NCBI GenBank assembly: GCA_905205855.1 | Contig: CAJLFL010000019.1 | Location: 1-16,551 of the forward strand | Origin: an uncultured Eubacteriales bacterium | Lineage (GTDB): Bacteria; Bacillota; Clostridia; Monoglobales; Monoglobaceae | Length of the DNA: 16,551 nt | Direction of reading: 5' to 3' | In this document: one piece after another, positions 1 through 8,084 of the stretch | Numbering within the stretch: the stretch's first letter is position 1 | How the letters are laid out: each line of letters begins with the position of its first letter | Made by a program: the position numbers and the translations under genes | Notes under the pieces: model-generated | What the model was told of the DNA's origin: nothing | Database searches by the model: none | The model's input: the letters and a program-made list of their open reading frames with translations, nothing else

Positions 1-627
1 GACAAATATATGAAGGGCTTTGACGATTTGGGAATAATGATAATAAACGGCTACGGAATAACGGAATGTTCTCCGATTGTTGCGCTTAACCGTAATAATA
101 ATATACGCTTCGGAACTGTCGGAAATCCGATTCCCAACGTGCAGATAAAAATAGAAAATCCGGACGCAGACGGCGAGGGTGAAATCTGGGTAAAGGGCGA
201 TATAGTTATGCTCGGCTATTATAACAAGCCTGAGGAAACCGCAAAGGTCTTAAAGGACGGATGGTTTAACACCGGCGACATAGGCAGATATGAGGATAAC
301 TTCCTTACTATTACCGGCAGAGAGAAAAACGTTATTATTCTGGATAACGGCAAGAACGTTTATCCAGAGGAAATCGAAACTCTTATATCATATATCCCCA
401 ACGTGACAGAGGTCGTTGTATATCAGGCGGATAATACAATAGTTGCCGAGGTATATTCCGACGCAGAGGGCGACAAAAATGAGATTATGGAACAGATAAA
501 AGCAGAGATAGCAGAGGTAAATAAAAAGCTTGCCTCCTATAAACAGGTAAAGAGAATAAAGTTCCGCGATACGGAGTTTGAAAAAACAGCGACCAAAAAG
601 ATTAAAAGAGCGCTGATAGAAAAATAA
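1..627 (+). CDS. AMP-dependent acyl-CoA synthetase/ligase, C-terminal part (5' end outside window)
   Basis: The reading frame is open from base 1, so this is the C-terminal ~208 residues of a larger protein. It belongs to the ANL (AMP-forming acyl-CoA synthetase/AMP ligase) superfamily. Visible core motifs, in order: GYGITECSP (adenine-binding A5 motif), GWFNTGDIG (A7, with the ribose-binding Asp), TGREKNVIILDNGKNVYPEE (A8 hinge), and near the end EKTATKKIKR, which fits the A10 motif carrying the catalytic lysine. These enzymes activate a carboxylate as acyl-AMP and usually transfer it to CoA. The RDTEFEKT..KKIKR ending is most like long-chain fatty-acid CoA ligase-type proteins, but the substrate cannot be set without the N-terminal half. 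The gene ends 21 bases before the next CDS, so the two are probably co-transcribed. Confidence 0.88.
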   Translation, partial: DKYMKGFDDLGIMIINGYGITECSPIVALNRNNNIRFGTVGNPIPNVQIKIENPDADGEGEIWVKGDIVMLGYYNKPEETAKVLKDGWFNTGDIGRYEDNFLTITGREKNVIILDNGKNVYPEEIETLISYIPNVTEVVVYQADNTIVAEVYSDAEGDKNEIMEQIKAEIAEVNKKLASYKQVKRIKFRDTEFEKTATKKIKRALIEK

Positions 628-648
628 TTAAGGAAGTGACAAATAACT

Positions 649-1095
649 ATGTATAAGCAAAAGGCAGAAATGCTGTTTAAACAGGGGTATAATTGTTCGC
701 AGGCAGTGCTTCTGGCATTTTGCGACGAACTTAATCTGGATAAAGAAACCGCGGCAAGGCTTGCCTCGTCATTTGGCGGCGGTATCGGCAGAATGAGAGA
801 GGTTTGCGGAGCGGTAAGTGGAATGTGTATGGTTGCCGGTTTGTGCAAGGGGTATTCCGATCCTAAGGATATGGAGGGCAAAAAGCGGCATTACAGCCTT
901 ATACAAAAAATGGCAAATGAATTTAAAGAAAAAAATTCATCTATAATATGCCGCGAGCTTTTGGGCTTGTCCGCCGGAGCGGACAGTCCGTCACCGTCGC
1001 CGCGCACAGCTCAGTATTATAAAAAAAGACCGTGTGCCGAGCTTGTCGGAATTGCGGCGGAGATTGCCGCAAAGGAACTCGGTTTTGAAAAATAA
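649..1095 (+). CDS. C_GCAxxG_C_C family putative redox protein
   Basis: This 148-residue protein has the spacing of the C_GCAxxG_C_C family (putative redox-active proteins of anaerobes): GYNCSQAVL with Cys16, a glycine-rich FGGGIGRMREV followed by CGAVSG (Cys53), then Cys101 in ICRELLG and Cys129 in PCAELVG. There are further cysteines at 25, 60 and 66. No signal peptide or membrane segment is seen, so it is probably cytoplasmic. The family has no well-established reaction; conserved cysteines suggest thiol redox chemistry or metal binding. The start at 649 follows AGGAAG (631-636) with a rather long 12-base spacer. It sits between the AMP ligase and a small hypothetical protein, likely in one transcript. 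The family call is firm; its function is unknown. Confidence 0.85.
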   Translation: MYKQKAEMLFKQGYNCSQAVLLAFCDELNLDKETAARLASSFGGGIGRMREVCGAVSGMCMVAGLCKGYSDPKDMEGKKRHYSLIQKMANEFKEKNSSIICRELLGLSAGADSPSPSPRTAQYYKKRPCAELVGIAAEIAAKELGFEK

Positions 1096-1142
1096 TTTTT
1101 TTATTTTCGGAAATACTATTCTTTGACTGAGGAGTGGTAAAA

Positions 1143-1358
1143 ATGAATAAAAAAATTATAAAGCAAAAGCATCCTATAATCGGACCGGCAGAAAGAACGG
1201 CGGAGGACAGGGATTCTGAATTCAATTTGACAAATGCCGCCTGTGCGACAGAATGTACGGGATTGATACAGGTTCCGCCGGAATCGGAGGAGGAGCTTGA
1301 GAATTATAACAATGTTTACAGCTTTACAAAGGATAAGGCGCAAATAAAAGAAAAATAA
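1143..1358 (+). CDS. small conserved-looking hypothetical protein (71 aa)
   Basis: This 71-residue frame starts at ATG 1143, eight bases after a good GAGGAG site (1129-1134). An in-frame GTG at 1134 lies inside that site and is a poor choice of start. The product has a basic N-terminus (MNKKIIKQKH), a middle NLTNAACATECTGLIQVPP with two cysteines, an acidic ESEEELENY stretch, and a lysine-rich end. I do not recognise a named domain; the ATECTGL..PP core resembles short hypothetical proteins I associate with Clostridia, but this is from memory and needs a search. It has no signal peptide or transmembrane helix. It lies 47 bases after the redox protein and is probably the last gene of that transcript. 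No function is assigned. Confidence 0.6.
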   Translation: MNKKIIKQKHPIIGPAERTAEDRDSEFNLTNAACATECTGLIQVPPESEEELENYNNVYSFTKDKAQIKEK

Positions 1359-1424
1359 AAAAAAGACTATAGATTTTCTGTCAGAAGGTCTCTAACAGTG
1401 TTGAACTAACATTTTTATGTTATT

Positions 1425-1640
1425 TTATAATTCATCTGTTATTTTTTTATTTTTAACATAATACTCACGGTCATGCTCATTGACTTCCCGCAATATTCTG
1501 CACGGATTTCCGACAGCCACAACATTAGACGGTAAATCCTTTGTCACAACGCTTCCGGCACCGACTACAACATTGTCACCGATTGTAATGCCGGGGAATA
1601 TAATTGCCCCTGCGCCGATCCAACAGTTCTTTCCAAAGCA
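1425..1640 (-). pseudogene. maltose/galactoside O-acetyltransferase remnant (C-terminal 71 codons)
   Basis: Read on the minus strand, 1640 to 1425 encodes a left-handed beta-helix end typical of the Maa/LacA/NodL hexapeptide acetyltransferases: GKNCWIGAGAII, FPGITIGDNVVVGAGSVVTK, DLPSNVVAVGNPCRILRE, then NEHDREYY and a normal TAA stop. Full-length members are about 180-210 residues; only about the last 71 remain. The codon immediately upstream (1641-1643) is an in-frame stop, no start codon with a ribosome site exists, and no related sequence continues toward dapL. It is therefore a truncated remnant, probably cut by a deletion next to the dapL end. It explains the otherwise gene-free stretch between the two convergent transcripts. 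Confidence 0.8.
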
Positions 1641-1677
1641 TTATCGCTGTTTTGTTAATGACTGCTTTGCAGTGAGT

Positions 1678-2865
1678 TTATTTTTTAAATCTTTCTTTAA
1701 GACGGTTCATGGCTTCGCAGGTGTTTTCGTAATTTGAAAATGCAGTAAGGCGAAAGAAGCCTTCTCCGTTTTCTCCAAAGCCTGCGCCGGGAGTGCCGAC
1801 AATATTTACCTCAGTCAGCAGCAGGTCAAAAAAGCTCCACGAATCCATATCGTTCGGGCATTTAAGCCAGATATAAGGTGAGTTTTTACCGCCGGTATAC
1901 CATATGCCAAGCTCATCCAGTGCTTGCGTTATCACCTTTGCGTTGCGGCGGTAGTAGGCTATGTTTTCCTTTATCTGTTTCTGGCCGTCAGTGCTGAATA
2001 CTGCAGCAGCGGCACGCTGAATTACATAAGAAACTCCATTGAACTTGGTCGTCTGACGTCTCAGCCAAAGCTTGTTAAGGCTGTGCCCGTCACATTCAAG
2101 CTCCTTCGGAACAACGGTATAGCCGCAGCGCGTTCCGGTAAAGCCGGCTGTCTTTGATAACGAACAAAACTCTATTGCACAGCGTTTTGCACCGGGAATA
2201 CTGTAGATGCTACGCGGAAGTCCGTCATCTGCAACGAATGCTTCATAGGCGGAATCAAACAGAATAAGAGCACCTTTTTTTAAGGCAAAGCTTACCCATG
2301 CACCAAGCTGCTCACGGTTATAAACCGCACCGGTCGGATTGTTTGGCGAGCAGATATAGATTATATCTGCTTCGGTCTTATCGTCCGGCAGAGGGAGAAA
2401 GCCGTTTTCCGCAGCTGCTTTTGCAAATACTGTTTTTCTGCCGTCCATTATATTGGTATCGACATATACCGGGTATACCGGATCCGGAATTAAAACGGTG
2501 TTATCCTTGCCGAGTATATCAAGAATATTGCCGAGATCACTTTTGGCGCCGTCCGATATAAAAATCTCATCAAGCTCTGTTTTTATTGAGTGTAACGCAT
2601 AATAATCCTTTACGGCGCTGCGCAGAAAGTCATATCCCTGCTCCGGGCCGTAGCCGCGGAAGGTTTCCGCATGGCTCATTTCCTCTGCTGCGTCCTTCAT
2701 GGCATCTGTCACCGCCTTACACAGCGGCAAGGTTACATCACCTATGCCCATTTTGATTATTTTTTTATCGGGATTGGAGTCTGTATATTCTTTAACTCTG
2801 TGAGCTATTTCTGCAAAGAGATAGCTTTCTTTAAGATTTAAATAATTCTCGTTTATACTAAACAT
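1678..2865 (-). CDS. dapL: LL-diaminopimelate aminotransferase
   Basis: This 395-residue protein is a fold-type I PLP aminotransferase of the DapL class. The class converts tetrahydrodipicolinate directly to LL-2,6-diaminopimelate with glutamate as amino donor, bypassing the succinyl or acetyl branches. Visible landmarks: N-terminal MFSINENYLNLKESYLFAEI and GIGDVTLPL (41-48), SDGAKSD (104-110), SPNNPTG (173-179), FDSAYEAF (203-210), and the PLP-lysine motif SLSKTAGFTGTR with Lys238. Length is close to the family norm of about 400. ATG at 2865 follows GGGAG (2875-2879) by nine bases. Its start lies 18 bases after the stop of the carB-dapF frame, so it is translationally close to the DapF domain that epimerises its product. 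This is strong context for a lysine/peptidoglycan-precursor pair placed at the end of a pyrimidine operon. Confidence 0.93.
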   Translation of the reverse strand: MFSINENYLNLKESYLFAEIAHRVKEYTDSNPDKKIIKMGIGDVTLPLCKAVTDAMKDAAEEMSHAETFRGYGPEQGYDFLRSAVKDYYALHSIKTELDEIFISDGAKSDLGNILDILGKDNTVLIPDPVYPVYVDTNIMDGRKTVFAKAAAENGFLPLPDDKTEADIIYICSPNNPTGAVYNREQLGAWVSFALKKGALILFDSAYEAFVADDGLPRSIYSIPGAKRCAIEFCSLSKTAGFTGTRCGYTVVPKELECDGHSLNKLWLRRQTTKFNGVSYVIQRAAAAVFSTDGQKQIKENIAYYRRNAKVITQALDELGIWYTGGKNSPYIWLKCPNDMDSWSFFDLLLTEVNIVGTPGAGFGENGEGFFRLTAFSNYENTCEAMNRLKERFKK

Positions 2866-2883
2866 TTTTATCAGCTCCCGTAC

Positions 2884-5800
2884 TTATATTTCTATTGTTC
2901 CGCTGTATACTATGTCGGCGCTGCCCTTCATATATACAGTTCCGTCAGAGGTATAGCGGATATACAAATCACCGCCGATAAGCATTACGCGGATGGTTTC
3001 GTCATGCGGACAAAAGCCGTTTTCAACCGCGGCAGCTGCCGCCGCGCACGCACCTGTACCGCAGGCAAGGGTTTCGCCGCTTCCGCGTTCCCATACGCGC
3101 ATTTTAAGAGTATGGTCATCTATAACCTTTATAAACTCTGTGTTTACCCTCTCCGGGAATATCGGATCGTTTTCAAATTCCGGACCGATTTCCGGCAGAT
3201 TAAGGGTATCGGTTTCATCGCAGAACACAACACAGTGCGGGTTTCCCATAGAGATACAGGTTATGTCATAGCTGCCGCCGGCAATATCCACCGTTCTGCT
3301 GACAACCTTATCGCCGTCAAGCTTAACCGGGATTTTGGCAGGATCAAGCTCTGCCTTGCCCATGTTTACCTCTGCACCCGTTACCTGATTGTCGCGTGTA
3401 AACAGCTTAAGGCTTTTTATACCACTCAGTGTTTCAATGGTGACGTTCTGCTTCTGTACGCCGCGTACATCATGCAGATATTTGCCGACACAGCGTATTG
3501 CGTTGCCGCACATAAGGCCTTCACTGCCGTCTAAGTTAAACATACGCATTTTTGCATCGGCAACCTTTGACGGGCAGATAAGAACGATTCCGTCACCGCC
3601 TATGCCGAAGTGTCTGTCCGATAACGAAACAGAAAGATATTCGGGTGATACGACTTCCTGCTCAAAGCAGTCAAAGTAAATATAGTCATTTCCGCAGCCC
3701 TGCATCTTTATAAAGTTCAAAGTCTTTTTCTTCATTCTCAGGCTGTTTATGTTTACAAGCTCGGTATTGGATTCGCTGTAGCGGCTCATAAGACTGTCAG
3801 CCAAAGCATTTGCCGTGTCGATTGAAGTAACGGACGGTATGTTCAGCGCGCAGGCACGGCGGCGTATCTTAACGCTGTCGCGCGCCGGAAGTCTGCCCTT
3901 TGCCGAGGTGGAAAGTATATATTGTATCTTTCCGCTTTCCAAAAGGGTAAGAGGATTATCGTCGCTTTCGTGAATCTTTTTGACTATGCTTACAGGAATT
4001 CCGGCAGAGGATATTGCCTTTGCCGTACCCTCTGTTGCATAAAGCTTAAAGCCGAGATAGTTAAACTTCTTAGCTATATCCGCGACCTCGTGCTTATCGC
4101 CGTCGCGGACGGAGATAAACACACCGCCCTTTTTATGCATCTTATATCCGGCAGCAATAAGTCCTTTAAACAACGCCTCCTGAAGATTGCAGCCTATGCC
4201 CAGCACCTCACCGGTTGACTTCATTTCGGGACCGAGGTGGGTATCGACGTCAATCAGTTTTTCAAATGAGAATACAGGAACCTTGACCGCGGTGTACGGC
4301 GGCATTCTGTACAGTCCCGTGCCATAGCCCAGGTTTACAAGTTTTTCGCCCAGGCTGACCTTTACCGCAAGGTCAACCATCGGGATTTCAGTAACCTTGC
4401 TCAGATACGGCACTGTTCTTGACGCTCTGGGATTGACCTCTATTACATAAATTCGGTCGTTTGATATTATGTACTGAATATTTACAATTCCGATAGCCGC
4501 AAGACCTTTGCACAGCTCCTTTGTGGTGTGTGTAAGCCTTTGTGCCATGTTATCGTCTATATGTGCCGCCGGATAGATGGCAATGCTGTCACCGGAGTGA
4601 ATTCCGGCACGCTCAACATGCTCCATAATACCCGGAAGCAGTACATCTTCGCCGTCGTAGATGGCGTCTACTTCGATTTCCTTACCTTCTATATACTTAT
4701 CTATCAGTACAGGGTTTTCTATTTCGTGTGCAAGAATGATTCGCATATACTCGGTTATATCATCATCACCGAATGCAATGGTCATATTTTGTCCGCCCAA
4801 AACATATGAGGGACGCAGCAGCACCGGATATGTAAGAGCGTGCGCCGCATCAAGCGCCTCTTTTTCAGTCATTACGGTATATCCTTGAGGGCGGCGTATA
4901 CCGAGCTGCTCCAGAAGATTGTCAAAGCGGTCTCTGTCCTCTGCCATGTCAATGCTGTCGGCACAGGTACCCAGGATAGGAATGTTGTTTTGGCTGAGCA
5001 GCTTTGTCAGCTTGATAGAGGTCTGACCGCCGAATGCCACAACTACTCCGCAGGGATTTTCAAGTGCGACAATGTCCATTATATCCTCCGGGCATAACGG
5101 CTCAAAATACAGACGGTCGGCAATGTCAAAGTCTGTTGATACGGTTTCGGGGTTATTATTGATTATTACAACCTCGTACCCAAGCTCTTTAAGCGACTTT
5201 ACGCAATGTACGGCGGCATAGTCAAACTCAATGCCCTGTCCGATTCTGATAGGGCCTGAGCCGAGTACGACAACCGTTTTGCCGCTGTTTGACAAAAACG
5301 GAAGAACCTCGTTTTCTCCGCCGCTTTCCTCTGTGTTGTAGGTCGCATAAAAATACGGAGTAACGGCAGCAAACTCACCGCTGCAGGTATCAACCATTTT
5401 ATATGTCGGCGAAAGCACACAGGGCAGCTTGCTCTGGCTGAGCTTTTCAAGAGCCGCGTCGCTGTAGCCGAGATTTTTACCGCGTACATAGCTTTCGCGC
5501 GTTAATTCTTTATTCTTGATTTCAGTCTCATAATCGGCAAGATTTTTCAGTTTATATAAGAACCAGCGGTCTATTTTTGTCTTTTCAAAAAGCTCGTCAA
5601 CCGTGCGGCTTCTTTTTAACAGTTCAAACAGCAAAAACAGACGCAAATCGGTCGGTTCTTTCATTTTATCATCTATTTCGCTGTCGGAAAGCTCTGCAAT
5701 AACCGGACTTGACAGAGTATTAAGCGAGATTTCCGCGCCGCGTACGGCTTTCATAATGGCGGATTCAAAGCTGTCTGAGATAGCCATTACCTCGCCTGTT

Positions 5801-6933
5801 GCCTTCATCTGTGTGCCGAGGGTACGCTTTGCATATACAAACTTATCAAACGGCCACTTGGGCAGCTTAACCGCAACATAATCTATTGCAGGCTCAAATG
5901 CGGCGTATGTGGTGCCGGTAACGGCGTTTTTGATTTCATCAAGGGTATAGCCCAGAGCAATTTTTGTGGCTACCTTTGCTATCGGATAACCCGTTGCCTT
6001 TGAGGCAAGCGCGGATGAACGCGAAACACGCGGATTTACTTCTATAACGGCGTATTCAAAGGAATCGGGATTTAATGCAAACTGGCAGTTGCAGCCGCCC
6101 TCAACGCCGAGCGCCGTTATTATATCAAGCGCCGCACTGCGTAGCATCTGATATTCCTTGTCGGCAAGGGTAACGGCAGGTGCAATAACTATACTGTCAC
6201 CGGTGTGTACGCCGACCGGATCAAAGTTTTCCATAGAGCAAACGGTTATTACGTTGCCTATACTGTCGCGCATAACTTCAAACTCAATTTCTTTCCAGCC
6301 GGCAATACAGCGTTCAACCAGAATCTGGGATATTGGCGACTGATAAAGTCCGTTTGCGGCGATTTCTTTAAGCTCTGCCTCGTCATTTGCAATACCGCCG
6401 CCGCTGCCGCCCAGAGTAAACGCCGGACGAACAATAACCGGATAACCGATTTCCTTTGCAAAGGCAAGAGCAGACGGAACGTCATTCACGACATCTGACG
6501 GAATACATGGCTGACCTATTGCCTCCATTGTATCCTTAAAGCATTGCCTGTCCTCCGCTTTGTCAATGGTTTCCGGTGACGCACCCAAAAGCCTTACGTT
6601 GCGTGACGCCAAAAAACCGTTTTTTGCAAGCTGCATGGAAAGCGTAAGTCCTGTCTGTCCGCCAAGACCGGAAAGTATGCTGTCAGGTCTTTCTTTATCA
6701 ATAATTCTTTCTATCGTGGTAAGCGTCAGAGGTTCTATATATATTTTGTCCGCCATAACGCTGTCTGTCATAATTGTGGCAGGATTGGAGTTTACCAGTA
6801 CGATTTCTATATTATCTTCCTTTAGTGCGCGGCATGCCTGAGTGCCGGCATAGTCAAATTCGGCTGCCTGACCTATGGTGATAGGGCCGGAACCGATTAC
6901 AAGAACCTTTTTAATACTTGGATTAAGCGGCAT
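2884..6933 (-). CDS. carB-dapF: carbamoyl-phosphate synthase large subunit fused to diaminopimelate epimerase
   Basis: This is one uninterrupted 1349-codon frame. Residues 1-1066 are a full CarB. The first ATP-grasp half begins at KKVLVIGSGPITIGQAAEFD (8-27) with IEVNPRVSRSSALASK near 298-313. The second half begins KTVVVLGSGPIRIGQGIEFD (552-571) with IEVNPRASRTVPYLSK (831-846). An MGS-like allosteric domain covers about 935-1050. Residues 1067-1349 are a full-length DapF (283 aa): MQGCGNDY, DRHFGIGGDGIV, GSEGLMCGNAIRC with catalytic-type Cys1142, GNPHCV, and SGETLACGTGACA with Cys1291. CarB makes carbamoyl phosphate from glutamine-derived ammonia, bicarbonate and ATP; DapF interconverts LL- and meso-diaminopimelate. 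Met1067 (3733-3735) has no convincing ribosome site upstream, which argues for a true fusion. The carB start overlaps the carA stop in TAATG. Both sets of key residues look intact. Confidence 0.93.
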   Translation of the reverse strand: MPLNPSIKKVLVIGSGPITIGQAAEFDYAGTQACRALKEDNIEIVLVNSNPATIMTDSVMADKIYIEPLTLTTIERIIDKERPDSILSGLGGQTGLTLSMQLAKNGFLASRNVRLLGASPETIDKAEDRQCFKDTMEAIGQPCIPSDVVNDVPSALAFAKEIGYPVIVRPAFTLGGSGGGIANDEAELKEIAANGLYQSPISQILVERCIAGWKEIEFEVMRDSIGNVITVCSMENFDPVGVHTGDSIVIAPAVTLADKEYQMLRSAALDIITALGVEGGCNCQFALNPDSFEYAVIEVNPRVSRSSALASKATGYPIAKVATKIALGYTLDEIKNAVTGTTYAAFEPAIDYVAVKLPKWPFDKFVYAKRTLGTQMKATGEVMAISDSFESAIMKAVRGAEISLNTLSSPVIAELSDSEIDDKMKEPTDLRLFLLFELLKRSRTVDELFEKTKIDRWFLYKLKNLADYETEIKNKELTRESYVRGKNLGYSDAALEKLSQSKLPCVLSPTYKMVDTCSGEFAAVTPYFYATYNTEESGGENEVLPFLSNSGKTVVVLGSGPIRIGQGIEFDYAAVHCVKSLKELGYEVVIINNNPETVSTDFDIADRLYFEPLCPEDIMDIVALENPCGVVVAFGGQTSIKLTKLLSQNNIPILGTCADSIDMAEDRDRFDNLLEQLGIRRPQGYTVMTEKEALDAAHALTYPVLLRPSYVLGGQNMTIAFGDDDITEYMRIILAHEIENPVLIDKYIEGKEIEVDAIYDGEDVLLPGIMEHVERAGIHSGDSIAIYPAAHIDDNMAQRLTHTTKELCKGLAAIGIVNIQYIISNDRIYVIEVNPRASRTVPYLSKVTEIPMVDLAVKVSLGEKLVNLGYGTGLYRMPPYTAVKVPVFSFEKLIDVDTHLGPEMKSTGEVLGIGCNLQEALFKGLIAAGYKMHKKGGVFISVRDGDKHEVADIAKKFNYLGFKLYATEGTAKAISSAGIPVSIVKKIHESDDNPLTLLESGKIQYILSTSAKGRLPARDSVKIRRRACALNIPSVTSIDTANALADSLMSRYSESNTELVNINSLRMKKKTLNFIKMQGCGNDYIYFDCFEQEVVSPEYLSVSLSDRHFGIGGDGIVLICPSKVADAKMRMFNLDGSEGLMCGNAIRCVGKYLHDVRGVQKQNVTIETLSGIKSLKLFTRDNQVTGAEVNMGKAELDPAKIPVKLDGDKVVSRTVDIAGGSYDITCISMGNPHCVVFCDETDTLNLPEIGPEFENDPIFPERVNTEFIKVIDDHTLKMRVWERGSGETLACGTGACAAAAAAVENGFCPHDETIRVMLIGGDLYIRYTSDGTVYMKGSADIVYSGTIEI

Positions 6934-8003
6934 TATTTACCCTCCTTCATCATCTGAATAAAGCTGTCAAACAAAAACTCGGTATCTTTCGGTCCACCGC
7001 ACGCCTCCGGGTGGAACTGAACCGAAAAAACAGGAGCGTTTTTGTAAATTAGCCCCTCGTTTGTGCCGTCGTTTACGTTTACAAACAGCGGTTCTGCCAC
7101 AGAGGTGTCAATTCCGGAGGGGACGACCGTATAGCCGTGATTTTGAGAGGAAATATATGTACGGCCGGTTTTAAGGTGTTTTACGGGATGATTTGCGCCG
7201 CGGTGACCGTACTTCAGCTTTTCGGTAGAAAATCCGGAGGCAAGCGCCAGCAGCTGATGACCGAGGCAGATTCCCATAGTCGGTATTTTATGAGGTAAAA
7301 GCTGTTTAAGATTTTCGATTACCTCGGTATTGTCCGTAGGATCTCCCGGACCGTTGGACAGAAATACTCCGTCCGGGTTCTCGGCAAGTATCTCGTCTGC
7401 GGTTGTGCTGTATGGAACAACCTTTACCCTGCAGCCGCGTTTTGTCAGGCAGCGGCAAATGTTTTGTTTAAGTCCGAAGTCAAGCATTATAACATTGTAT
7501 GACGGATTTTCCGGAGATAAAACATAAGACTCCTTTGTTGAAACAGCCTTTACGGGATTGGTTACTCTGAAGGCTTTAAGTTCGGCTAAGTCAACTTTAT
7601 CGGGATTGTCGGTCACTGCACCGTTCATAACGCCGTTTTCACGCAGAACACGAGTCAAGGCTCTGGTGTCGATTCCGTATATACCGGGAACCCCGCGTTC
7701 TTTAAGAAAGCCGTCAAGCGTTTCTCCGCATCTGAAGTTTGACGGATGAATACAATCCTCACGGACTATGTAAGCCGACGCTCCTATGATGTCACTTTCA
7801 AAATCCTCCGGGATAATACCGTAGTTGCCGATAAGAGGAAAGGTCTGAACGACCGCTTGTCCCGTATAGCTTTTGTCGGTAAGTGTTTCGATATAACCGG
7901 TCATTGCAGTGGTAAATACCACCTCTGCAATGACATTTTTGTCAGAGCCAAAGGCTTTGCCCTTAAATGTCATACCGTTTTCCAGAACCAAATACTTGTC
8001 CAT
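6933..8003 (-). CDS. carA: carbamoyl-phosphate synthase small subunit (glutaminase)
   Basis: This 356-residue protein starts MDKYLVLENGMTFKG. The frame is open further upstream to a TTG at 8024, but that segment contains the AAAGGAG ribosome site for ATG 8003, so the shorter start is chosen. The N-terminal CarA domain has TTAMTGYIETLTDKSYTGQ and IPGYGIDTRALTR-type motifs (here GVPGIYGIDTRALTR). The class I glutamine amidotransferase domain follows, with LSNGPGDP, the nucleophile Cys246 in MGICLGHQLLA, and the His331/Glu333 pair in FSVQFHPEA. It hydrolyses glutamine and channels ammonia to CarB. Its stop overlaps the carB start by one base (TAATG), implying translational coupling. It follows pyrG by about 80 bases, which include a hairpin. 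Confidence 0.96.
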   Translation of the reverse strand: MDKYLVLENGMTFKGKAFGSDKNVIAEVVFTTAMTGYIETLTDKSYTGQAVVQTFPLIGNYGIIPEDFESDIIGASAYIVREDCIHPSNFRCGETLDGFLKERGVPGIYGIDTRALTRVLRENGVMNGAVTDNPDKVDLAELKAFRVTNPVKAVSTKESYVLSPENPSYNVIMLDFGLKQNICRCLTKRGCRVKVVPYSTTADEILAENPDGVFLSNGPGDPTDNTEVIENLKQLLPHKIPTMGICLGHQLLALASGFSTEKLKYGHRGANHPVKHLKTGRTYISSQNHGYTVVPSGIDTSVAEPLFVNVNDGTNEGLIYKNAPVFSVQFHPEACGGPKDTEFLFDSFIQMMKEGK

Positions 8004-8034
8004 TTTGCTGACTTCTCCTTTCAAATTTATATAC

Positions 8035-8063
8035 AGGCATACGGGAGCTGAATCCGCATGCCT
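8035..8063 (-). promoter_or_regulatory. hairpin in the pyrG-carA intergenic leader
   Basis: AGGCAT (8035-8040) and ATGCCT (8058-8063) are perfect inverted repeats, and the interior adds CGG/CCG pairing. The hairpin lies 32 bases upstream of the carA start. It has no U-run, so it is not a standard terminator. It lacks the recognisable PyrR-binding loop of Gram-positive pyr leaders. It may be an RNA processing or stability element, or a member of a short palindromic repeat family (compare 11669-11713). Confidence 0.45.
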
Positions 8064-8084
8064 AAGTTTATTTGCCGTGCTTTT

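Noticed and set aside
1407..1426. Terminator after the 71-residue gene (TAACA...TGTTA then TTTT)
   Set aside because: The stem is five mostly A-T pairs; too weak to call in such AT-rich sequence.
1661..1673. Terminator after dapL (ACTGC-AAA-GCAGT on the minus strand)
   Set aside because: A neat hairpin, but CATTAACAAAA follows rather than a U-run, so it is not an intrinsic terminator.
3004..3534. Open frame on the + strand (176 codons)
   Set aside because: It is antisense to the DapF part of the fusion and has no family features.
8004..8024. Seven-codon N-terminal extension of carA from a TTG start
   Set aside because: The extension spans the AAAGGAG ribosome site for ATG 8003 and carries no conserved CarA sequence.
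8004..8084. PyrR-type attenuator or other riboswitch before carA
   Set aside because: A hairpin is present but there is no terminator U-run and no PyrR-binding loop sequence.
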